DNA from: Butyriboletus loyo
Lineage: Eukaryota; Basidiomycota; Agaricomycetes; Boletales; Boletaceae
DNA: 64,000 bases
Assembly (NCBI GenBank): GCA_038093515.1
Contig: JBBPSI010000047.1
Coordinates: 1-64,000 of the forward strand
Reading direction: 5' to 3'
Under the pieces are notes generated by a model. It had not been told where the DNA came from. It was given only the letters and a program-made list of their open reading frames with translations, and made no database searches. The position numbers and the translations under genes were made by a program. Within the stretch, counting starts at the first letter, position 1. Each line of letters starts with the position of its first letter. Of the stretch, positions 52,401 through 62,144 are shown in pieces.

Positions 52401-53231
52401 AAAGTAGTTGAATGCATTAGACCGGACGAGAGAGGAGGATGTACGATGACGTACGTTTGAACTTGGATCTGATACGCGTCCGTGCGGCCCATTCGTTCAT
52501 CGAGTCGCCTGTATTCACGTAGATTCATATGAGACGACATGCGTGAAACACGATGTATCAATACGAGAACGTGTCGTCGACGAAAGAAAGAAAGAAAGAA
52601 AGAAGACGCACTCGAGTTTTGTGCATCCTTTAGCAGCCTCGCCGTAGACACCCCATGCATATTCTTCGCCTGCACCGTCCGCTTGCGCGCCGTCTCCGGT
52701 AGCCCGCGTCGCGATGACCCCACTCCGTCTTGTTGTTGTCGTTCTCGCGTCCTTTCCTTTTCCTTTTCCTTCTGCCTTTCCCTTTCCCTTTCCCTGTCCC
52801 GCAGAATCGTACTATTTCTCACCGCGGCCCCTTTCCAAGGAGGCCGTGCGGCCCGCAGCGCAGGAAGTTGTGTACGCGTGGCCTCAGGCTCGTGGCTCGC
52901 GCCCCCACCCGACGCCGATACCGAGGACGAGGACGCCCCGATCAGAGTCAGACCCAGCCGTGGCACCTTGTGCGGTTTGCCACGCGCAGACACAGACCCT
53001 GGAGACATCTCGTCCGTCCCCGGTGCCTTGCGTTTCGAAATAGGAGCTTGTTCGTGCTCATAGTCGTCGTCGTCGTCGCGCATGCCCACCGAGTCCGCGT
53101 CGATGTCAATGTCGGAATGGAGGAGCGTAGGTGTCGATGGTGAACTGCTCGATGTGGGTTCTGATGATCAAAAAGACAATGACAATTGAGCGTGTGTATG
53201 GTTAGTCACGTAGGTGTTGAAAATGCCACAT
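46493..53231 (-). CDS. SUV39/Clr4-type histone H3K9 methyltransferase with very long disordered N-terminus
   Basis: The C-terminal third is diagnostic: pre-SET zinc cluster (E-S-C-G-C-V-G-R-C-D-P-K-S-G-K-C-A-C and C-N-R-F-C-A-C-D-E-D-C-P-N-R), SET (H-I-A-K-T-A-H-K-G-W-G, G-S-Y-I-G-S-Y-A-G-E-L-L, N-H-S-C-D-P-N-C, C-F-S-Y-Y-G-D) and post-SET Cys (C-R-C-E-A-D-N-C-I-G-R-L-F-G-stop), all intact after splicing. Upstream, 48961-52362 is one open exon of about 1,130 codons rich in Ser, Thr, Pro, Asp and Gly. It joins in frame (GTACGA..GATCAG) to small exons leading into pre-SET. No chromodomain is visible. The N-terminus (from 53231 via W-H-F-Q-H-L, or ATG 53083) is uncertain. Splitting into two genes is possible, but the clean splice argues against it. 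Confidence 0.85.
48528..48863 (-). repeat. Exon-plus-intron tandem duplication in the SET gene
   Basis: Two adjacent units of about 165 bp (48528-48672 and 48697-48863) share an exon (Q-V-D-D-P-P-E and Q-V-D-G-P-P-E, both ending Q-T-E/K-E-T-E), the donor (GTACGTGAAAGC versus GTACGCGAAAGC), the intron body (GGGCTGAGAC) and the acceptor (GTGATTAG). Both copies keep the frame, so the protein gained a repeated acidic segment. Confidence 0.85.
52577..52603. repeat. (GAAA)n microsatellite
   Basis: About six GAAA/AAAG units inside a probable intron near the 5' end of the SET gene. On the minus strand it forms a CTTT polypyrimidine tract, which could serve the 3' splice site. Confidence 0.75.
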
Positions 53232-53669
53232 GGCACATACGGGCAAGGACAGCCCAAGTTGGACCTGGAGAATTCATGAAACTTTGCGACAGCCGATCGA
53301 TGAAAGGAGTTTGGTACGACGTTTCGCGTTGGCACCGAAAATTTGACTCTTCTGTCGTAGATGTGGCATCCGTTCAGCGATCTTACGTTCCTAATCAAGA
53401 CGGACGTCTCCAAGAATTGCATTAGTAGATACTGACTAGACAGGTATCATCACGAAAAAACAAGACGCGTACGACGCAAAAACGCTACATAGTCATGTCC
53501 GACGATACGTGAATGCATCAAAGGATATCAGGCGCGAAAAGCGTCAGGAAGAGAAGTAGCCCGCGATCGTAATCGTCCATAGCACTCCTCGCGTAAAACG
53601 AGATGTCTGACACACTTCTTGCACTTCAAATTGACTCCAGTAGGGCACCCTCCATCATGATGTAGTTGA

Positions 53670-56600
53670 CTACTCTCCGGCAAATAGGCGCACGAGCAAG
53701 TAAACAGTCGAACCAAGGAAACGAACGACTGTTGGAGTTTTGAATACAGTCCGCAAAAGTGGATGATATGATCTCTTACATGCTAGCCCTGCGACGGAAA
53801 ACAAGATGAAGGACATGTAACCATTCACGGATTGCGAAACTTGACCGCTCCCTGGACTTGGTGTCGCGGAACTGTAACGGACATGACTCTGAGCTCACAC
53901 AAAGCTGACAAACAAGGACAAAACATACATGACAGCCGCGGCTAGCAAACCCTGCGTAGATCTGTCAGTAAACGAACCCCACAATTCAGTTCATGGAAAC
54001 AAACATTGCTCAACGTCCACACCAACAGCACCTACAACCAGGGTCAAAAAATCATCACACGATCGCGACAGTCTGAGTCGCCATGACTCACGTTTGTCCG
54101 GAATGTCTTGTAGTAATCCTCTTGATGAGTCGCTGGGTTTGCTTTTCCTTCCGCTTTCGGCGGCTTTGTAGTCAGGACATGTATCGCGTCCTCGTAGGCA
54201 GCATTGATATCCGTCTCCGCGGTAGGTACAGCAACTTCTACTTCGTTCTTATTCGGACCCTTACCGGAGATAACCCCGAGGTCAGTGAAAACCGTGTTGT
54301 CCCCCTTCGTACCCCACGACACGTCGTGGACGTTGGCGAACTGAGAAACGGTGATAAGCGACACGTCTCAGGAGAAACAACTTGACGAAACGCACAGCGT
54401 ATACGTTCAAAATGGAGATATACGATGGTGCCATCAACAGGTACTGTAGGAAAGAGGTGATCATGTGCCACGGGTCAAACTAGACTATTGTCAGTTATTC
54501 AAACGTGCCACACATCGAACGTGGACGTACGAATAACAGCGATGAAACGATATAGAGTCCGAGCGTAGCCGCAAGCGAAAGGACAACGTCTCGGAAGATG
54601 GAATTCGTGAGGAGATCGCTAGCTTGGACGGCACGACCCTCCGATTTGGCAACGGCCTCAACACCCTTGTAAGCAAGAAGAAATGCTGCAACCTATCACG
54701 CACATCATCACGGCGTCAGCATGAACGAGAGAAATTCGTGAGACGCACTGTCATGTAAATCGTGATCAGAGCAAACCCAAGGAAAGCCAGAGTATATGCC
54801 CACTTGGCACCCTGTGGCCGATTTCCCAGTGAGAGCAGGAAACACGTGATGAGAAGTCCCAGGTAAAAGTAACTGAGGACGAGGTTGAGGTAGTGTAAAC
54901 TCGAGATGTAGTCCTCCAACGCGTTCGTGAGGATGACAAACGCAATGTAGTAGTTGCCCTGGCACAAGTTCAACGTCACTATGGCGATTCGAGACGATTC
55001 GAGACAACACGTACGAGAGCGAACCAGGAGAATACCAGGTTATATAGTTGATAGAACATTTCGACATGTATCCAAAACTTGCGAAGGAAACTGTGTGACG
55101 AGCGATAGATGTAGTGGAAATGAAAGGTACTGTGCACGGCGGCGAAGAATGAACCGTTCAGCCAACGCCGACGTTGCGATATTAACTCTGGAATTTGATC
55201 GGGGACATCGGTAACAGCATAGGCTGACTTGACATAGTGCAGGATCCATGCACCTCCGCGCTTCGAGACCAATTCCCAACACAATATCTAAGATACCCAT
55301 GAATAACCGAACACAACAAAACTAGCCACTTACCCGATCCTCGGCAAGATACATGTTGGCGGTGAAGATATCCGCGCCTGCGCCATGCATCTTCTCTCCC
55401 AAAAAGTACTTATGTAACGGCCCTTCACCCTTGACGTCGTTTTGCAGAGCGATATATCGATATGCACTAAATGCACCAGGTAACACCGTGATATAGCCAA
55501 ACACGCTCTCCAGAGGTTTATCCAGGATGTTGGACATCTTGTACTCGAAGTTTTGTGCTGCGATAAGCGGGTTAAGAAGGTATTGTCCATACTTGCCCTT
55601 GAGCGCCACGATCTCCCCGCAAGCCCCGCCGACGTTGGAGTTGATATCGAAGGCTTTCCAGAGATGATATATGGAAGTGGGACCAGGCATCGTGCCAACG
55701 TCGAGGAGTACACAAACATTGGGTTGGAGGATGGGCCCGAAAGCATTGAAGAACCAGCGGTGGGAATTAATTTTCTTCTGGTTCTTTTCTTTGAGGCAGA
55801 AAATGAGCTGGACAGGGATTATGCCTTTCTCCGCTCCCTCAATTTTCATCGAGGGCGAGACAGAGACTGCAATGGGTGAGGATGTGTCACATGTATTATG
55901 CACACGTACTTACTCTGAGTGGTATACTCGTATATGTGAGCTGTCACAGGTCTCCCATTCACAATGTTCTTTTCCCCCATTAATGGAGCCCAAACGATCA
56001 AACAATACACATACCTTGGCTATTCCCTCTTGATATGCGCCCATCGTAGCGATGACACTCAACGTCCGGGAGTTGATCTTTTGACGTCCGTCGCTAACGA
56101 TGCAAACCACAACTTTCTTCCACCCGTCCTTGCCCCACGTTTTACTCCGGTCCCGCTTGCATAAATGGGCAATGTTCTTGATGACACCATGCATCGATCG
56201 GCAGAACAATTCCTCGTCCTCGTTATACATCGTCATGACGATAAATAACTCTGTGCGTCGTGGTGGATCATAATGGAGCTGCCTCAGCGTAAACCCAGAA
56301 TCTTTAAAGTCGTTTGGGTCGCACGTCGCGGCCGAGTACCGCATGTGCGTAAACTCCCGCTCGTTACGGGACGCACACATGTCGAGCAATTTCGAGGGGA
56401 CAGCAGAGTCGAGGACGAAATTGCCGTGAAACAGCTCGACCTTTTTGATAGTCTTGTGTCGCCGTGGAACACGTTGGGGTATTCGGCCGTACCGGATGTT
56501 GGTATCGAATCGAGCGTCATCGGCGTCTGGGACGCTGTCATAGTCATCCGGCATGGTGGCTTGACTTTCCCTCTGTAGAAGTGGCATGTCGCCTGCGTCA

Positions 56601-57108
56601 ATTTCATCTTCGTGAGCGTTATATGGGGCGTGTCCAAATTGCGGCTGCGGACGTGGGCCAAGCGTGTGCGAGTGCTGATTTTCATATGGGTTTTGTGTTG
56701 CACTGAGATAATCAATCACAGGCTCCGGTGGGGATGTAACTGGCGGAACGGCCGCGTACGTTTCTTGGAGGGGATAGACCTCCTGTGGTTGTTGCCGCTG
56801 GAATGGATCGTGCAAGGGTGCGAACGAGGAGGGACGGGTCTCTGGAGTCTGGAAGGGATCCGGGAGAAGATAGGGCTGGCTGGCGTCATTCTGATTGTGT
56901 TCGTATTGCACTGGATATTGGGAATCATATTGACTGTATTGCGACTGGCGAGGCAGATCGTATGGGTTCGTCGCGGTGGGTTGGGTTGCATAAGGGTTGT
57001 ATCCGTCGTTGTAATGGCCGTGCTGTGCCTCGTCCGCCTTGGTGTCGTCTGTTCAGCGAAATCCGGAGATCAAACTGGACTTTGACTTACCTCTAGGTAT
57101 CTGGACAT
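53670..57108 (-). CDS. Chitin synthase, division 1 (class I-III)
   Basis: Processive GT2 membrane enzyme making chitin from UDP-GlcNAc at the plasma membrane. A hydrophilic, Gln/Pro/Tyr-rich N-terminus (ATG 57108, intron, then H-G-H-Y-N-D-G-Y) precedes the Chitin_synth_1N segment ([11 protein letters not shown]). The catalytic domain has [58 protein letters not shown] and Q-R-R-R-W-L-N-G-S, the UDP-GlcNAc and product-binding residues. Seven or so transmembrane helices follow. The last exons give [20 protein letters not shown] and [22 protein letters not shown] at 53670. At least ten introns. I see no lesion. Confidence 0.95.
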
Positions 57109-57407
57109 GCCCGCGCGTTCGAGCTCGTCGTGGCAGCGCCGGTGAGTTTATGAGTAAAAACTGAAACGGTGGCTGTGCTTTCAAACTGCCCACTGAATCA
57201 ATCCTTGGCGTTGGGGCTCTGCCGCATCTTCTCCCACCTGGTCCGCAGCCGCAGTTAGTGAGTCATTCCTGGCCGATGATAACCCCATCATTCAGAGCCA
57301 CAATCTCAGTTACATGGCAGAGCGTCATCAGATGCCAAAATGGTATTATAGAGCGTTCTTGTAGTACCCTATGGCAGGTCAACAAACGAGATAGGACGCT
57401 TCAAGCT

Positions 57408-58094
57408 TCATGCATCAACCCCAGTGCCAGATTCCATCTCGACTTCTCCACTAGAGTTGGGTTTCCTCCGCCTGAGAAGTCTCGCAGGGTAGGTGAGCAT
57501 CGGGAGGACGACTGACGGTGACATGCTGATGAGGACAAGACTCGTAGCAAGCGCAGGGGACCCAGACAATGCAACGAGTCCGGCGACGCGAACGATGACG
57601 AGACCAATGTCAAGCACGACAAAGAGAATAGCGAACGTCGCGTAACCGATATGCTCAACGCGTTCCTGGATAGATGACGTCACGACGGCCACGTTAGATA
57701 GGAGATCACCACGTCGAACGAGATGTATACCTTGAGCTCCGCAGGTGAGAGTCGGCCATAATGGATGCGTATGTTCTCAGCCATAACCAAGAAGGACAGT
57801 GTACACAACATGAAGAAAGTACTGCCGTTGTTGAGATGGATGCTACAAGGTACTGTTAATCGATATTCATGGAGTGGACGATAGCCCGTACGTGAAGCAG
57901 CTGCGGAACTGCACAGCGATACCCGCAACGATGAGATATGATGAAGTACGAAGTGAGCAAGAGGTACTCACCAACTCGATTGACCAATCTGTGCGGTCAT
58001 TGAGGGCTGTCCTGACGTCTTCAAAGTCGTTTGATGATCGCATCATATCATATAGAGTGAGTCCGAGTATGTGTTGAGTGAGAGCCTTGAACAT
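57408..58094 (-). CDS. Small multi-pass membrane protein, unknown
   Basis: Three exons: ATG 58094 with M-F-K-A-L-T-Q-H-I-L-G-L-T-L-Y-D-M-M-R-S to W-S-I-E-L; a second with G-S-T-F-F-M-L-C-T-L-S-F-L-V-M-A-E-N-I-R-I-H-Y-G-R-L-S-P-A-E-L-K; and a third with E-R-V-E-H-I-G-Y-A-T-F-A-I-L-F-V-V-L-D-I-G-L-V-I-V-R-V-A-G-L-V-A-L. All joints are phase 0 with GT..AG. About three to four hydrophobic helices of 18-22 residues are predicted, plus a short charged tail ending G-T-G-V-D-A. I do not recognise a family. It lies 300 bp from the chitin synthase start, on the same strand. Confidence 0.62.
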
Positions 58095-59604
58095 CTTTGA
58101 AACAGATGGGTGGAGTTGTTTGATTATTTATCTTAAGTAGGGGCCAAGGTCGTCCACCTTTCTTTCTTTCGCGAACATTGTTGGCTATACACGTAGGCTT
58201 GATCGTATGTATCATGAAGTCGTCGTGACATGCATTTGGAAAGCTAGGATGATGATGTCTCGAAATGGGTACCATATATGGCAATGTGTCATACGGGTCG
58301 TCCCAACGTCTTCATCGCGATTGGGTAACTGAGATGAGGACGATGAACACAATTGACTTGTATGGCAAGTTGGAACAAAGTCCCGCGGTACACGTTGTCG
58401 CGTGCTCACGCCCAGCGCTCCGCCCGACGTGGAACCTCGTTCCAGTGCTAATAGCCATAAAATACCATGAATGGAAAGCGGAGGATGATGAGGATTGAAA
58501 GTAAGCTGGTAAATCTATCGCCAATGATCGTACCCTGAGGATCACAGTATACATTGAGAAGGAACGACGGTCCCGGCGATGCATTCTCGACCGGATGCGT
58601 GGTGGCCTTGCTCGTTCCGGAAAAAAGAGGATGAGATCGCACGATCCTGCGATGTCCATAGTGCGGGGGAATTGTTTTTAATAACCGGACAGGCATAAGC
58701 CCCCCGGTGCATGTCGAAGGCTAGCTTGCTGCAGAAACAATTCAAGAACGCTCAACATTCCATTCACGTGTCCATCATCGTGCCATCTGCATATCTCCGT
58801 TTCCTTGTCGTGTCCGCACCTTATGCAGCGTAGTCGTCCGATTGTAAGGAGAATCTCACTCACCTTCGGGGCGCGTCCTGTCTCAGGGGTTCAAGATATG
58901 TCAAGTCGAGGTGTTCTATGTATATAATGATGACGAGATAAATATACACAAGGATAGTCTACTGATGAACACGAGGTCCGTGGTGAGGAGATTCGGACAA
59001 CGCAAGGGACTCGCGGACGCCGAGATTATGTAAATAAGCACAGCGGAGGCAGCAAACGCCACGGTCACGTGGGGTGACGACGAAGGCAGATACTTTCCGG
59101 CTCGCACTCCCACAAATTTGGGTGAGGGTGCGAGAAGCGATGGCACGCCATGTGCAGAGGGGGGCGAGCTCCTCCTCCAAGCCATCCCCAGTATCATGTG
59201 ACTCACCACTGACCACGGTAGGCAATCGTTGTACTTGGATCGAAATGCCGCGCTTTGGTCACATTAGCGAACCGTTCCGGAAGCTATTTAATTGCCAGCC
59301 CAGAGACTCGGTAATCATTTCTCTACTTTCTAGCTCATGCACATGTTTATTTTTCCTTCGACTCCATTAGCCATATTCCCTGATCTGTTTGTAGTTGGAT
59401 TGATCCTGGCTCCAAACGACGGCCTCTTAAACAGACTCTGCGTTTTGGCTGCAGCGCTGTTCTATGTTGGCCACTCCGCGTACGACGCTGAGTTCTATGC
59501 CGATGATTCCGTCCATGTGTATCACGCCATAGTTAATGTTTCGAGAACCATAAGATAGCGAAAATGACATAGATACAATTTAACACGCATCCAGGCGTCC
59601 AATT
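58095..59604. other. Intergenic region, possible unresolved gene
   Basis: Minus-strand frames at 58916-59209 contain a hydrophobic run (V-A-F-A-A-S-A-V-L-I-Y-I-I-S), and 58448-58745 has GT..AG-like borders. A small membrane-protein gene, perhaps related to its neighbour at 57408-58094, is possible, but I could not assemble a consistent model. No plus-strand gene is supported. Confidence 0.4.
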
Positions 59605-60481
59605 TCAGTTTTCACCAAGGAATTTCATTTCCTTTGTCAGACTTTGCAAAACTGTCAGGATTCCGGATACACTCTCGCAAGGTTCAAGCGCCGCGCTTTC
59701 GCCTCCCATATCGGTCTTGACCCAACCAGGGTCCAAGATGATGGGGATGAGGTCTGGGCGCTCACGAGCTTGCTTGTATGTCTAGCCGATCCGAATGGAG
59801 CGACGTCATGTCAGAAAACAAAGATAAACGACCAAAGACCGTCGACGTACGAGCATGTTCACGGCAATCTTGCTGATACTGTAGCCAGTAGCTTTAGGTC
59901 CACGGTCGCTCGCAATACTAGCAAATCCGCTGGTCATGTTCAAAATGACCTTTCTGTTCGACTTTTCGATCGCGGGGAGGAGATACCGCGAGACGAGGGC
60001 AGGGCCAGTGACGTTGGTGACGATCGTTTCGGCGAGGTCGGCTGGTTTGAAGTCGAACGCCAAATCGACCCCACGGTTCTGCACGTTCGGGACAAAGGGA
60101 AAGGAGGTCAGCCCATTCGAAAATAGGATGACGAGAAGCAAGACCGAACTCACGATGGCGGCGTTGTTGAGGACGTAGTCGAGACCGGCGCCATTCAACA
60201 GTCTAAGCACTTCATCAGTGCCGGTCTTGATGCTCGCCTCGTCTGCAACGTCTAGCTTGACAATGTGGAGTGTCCCAGGGGACGAGGCGAGTGCTGCAAG
60301 GACCGTTGCTGTCGATGGCAAACGGCAGGTTGCAAAGACAGTGTTAGTAGGTTTCTGGAGGAGCTGGCGGGTGATCTCCAGGCCAATACGAAGCGCTTTC
60401 CAAGTATCGGTGAGTACTGAATGGTCGAGGGATCATGGTAAGAAAAGCCTACCCAGTGACGAACCATGTTGCGTTTGTCAT
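59605..60481 (-). CDS. Short-chain dehydrogenase/reductase
   Basis: Classical SDR fold, NAD(P)-dependent oxidoreductase of unknown substrate, most like fungal C-factor-type SDRs. ATG 60481 gives MTNATWFVTG, the first beta strand and start of the glycine-rich nucleotide motif. Then I-G-L-E-I-T-R-Q-L-L, V-F-A-T-C-R, L-D-V-A-D-E-A-S-I, D-Y-V-L-N-N-A (the NNAG site), N-V-T-G-P, the catalytic Ser in L-N-M-T-S-G-F-A-S-I and Tyr-Lys in G-Y-S-I-S-K. The last exon has L-D-P-G-W-V-K-T-D-M-G-G and ends F-L-G-E-N-stop at 59605. One oddity: the first intron (GTAGGC..TTCAG) does not keep the frame into R-I-G-L-E-I with any simple acceptor, so the T-G-x-x-x-G-I-G motif is imperfect. A small lesion or an unusual splice site is possible. 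Confidence 0.82.
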
Positions 60482-62144
60482 ATCGAGCGAAATGTGGTAA
60501 GTAGATTAGGGAGGGGAAATAACGGGCGTTCCCCGTGGACAATGGTGAAAATTTATCTCCTGGGCAGCGCCAGGAATAACAGCGTCAAAAAGCTCATCCG
60601 CGGGCGCGTGATCCAGAATCCACAACGGCCGCGACCGAACAAGATATGAGGGGAAATCCTCGGATCATTCTCGGATTGATGACCACTCTACGGCAGAGTA
60701 ACATGAGGTTGTACGCAGGTTAGCAGAAAAGCGTTGTTATACATACTATCGAAGTCCGATAAGAACCAAGCGGGATAGAGGGCCCACTCTTGATCTACAA
60801 TGTCCGTGAATCAAGTTTCTGCGTGCTTTTAATCGAGTTGCCATTGACCGGAGTATTCAAGTAGCATGGCAATGAAACTGGTTCCATACCTGACAAACAT
60901 AGAGATCCACTGCAGACACCGCTAGGGGTGACAATTGATTGTATAACCCGAGACGACCTTTTGATCCCGTTCACACTTGCAATGCAACGCAGGGACTTGC
61001 GCTGAGGGGTACCTCTGCATACTGTCTCTTGTGGTACCCTCGTCATAGCCTCGCTCTGGTTTGTCAGCGAAGACCGCACAGTTAGAGGAAGGTGGCAGCG
61101 CAATCACTGCCGAGCATCACTTTTAAACAGATTTTCTGACCAACCCGTACGATTGCGGTACTACGTCGGGGTTGGGGAACATGTGCAAAGTTTCGATCGG
61201 CCCCCTGCAGGTGCAGAACCGCCACGAATTTGCTATGACAGGAAGACATGGTATTCCTCGACGCCGGAACCTGGTGGCGTGGCGCAACGTGCTGAAAAGC
61301 GGAGCGAATGCATGTACTTGCACGATTCCGAGCCCGGTCTAGAACGAGGCGCAATTGAAGTACTTGAAACTGATGTCACGATGGCGAGCAAATAATTGAT
61401 AGGTTCAATGAGCCTGAGAATCCGACGCCAACAATGCCGCTCCTCAAGTAACCACTGGCAGGAGTGTTACCTACGTGTGTGCATGTGGCGGTTCTTCAGG
61501 CTTATTATCCTCATCCCAAACAGTGGAAGTTGCATAAAGAGACATGCATGAGGAATGGGATATTGTGCTACTCATCGGGGTTCAGATAAACTAGGAGAGA
61601 TTGTGACTGGCAGGGAAGGACGAAGTAGTCGTCCAACAGAGGAGGAGGGGCTCATTCACCCTTGGACCGTGGATCACTGGGAGAGAACACCAAGGAAGAA
61701 AAAGGTCACTTGGGTTGAAAGGTCCTGCGACATCATGATGAATTTGACGATTCTCAGGCTGTTGTTAACGAACTTGCTGTACTGAGTCTCCGCAACACAT
61801 TTGTTTGATAAATTACATATATAAAAGGGTGTAGTAGCATCTTCTATACTACAAGAACTCGCACTCGGTGGGCTACGAATGCTGATCGAAGGACGTCATG
61901 AAGAAATACATTTCGCAAGCTACAGCAACTTATAACCAGTGGTATTGATGACAATGAGCTTGCAAAGAGGGTTATAAGAGATTTTGAGATCAATGAGATG
62001 AAGGGAGAGCTACAATATGATTGCCGGCAATATTGCGAGTTTGCGTTCGGATTTCATGAGCGCAGTGGCTAGACAGTTTGAAAGCGGTGCAGGGGATGGG
62101 GCCATTCAACCGAGTAAGTCCCATATAAATGATGATGAAAATCA
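60482..62144. other. Intergenic region
   Basis: No gene is supported. A plus-strand frame at 61555-61785 has no domain. The stretch looks like ordinary non-coding DNA between the SDR promoter and the 3' end of the HET gene. Confidence 0.5.

Noticed and set aside
58916..59209. Minus-strand hydrophobic frame
   Set aside because: It may be an exon, but no consistent start, splice chain or homology could be assembled, so it is described only as part of an intergenic entry.
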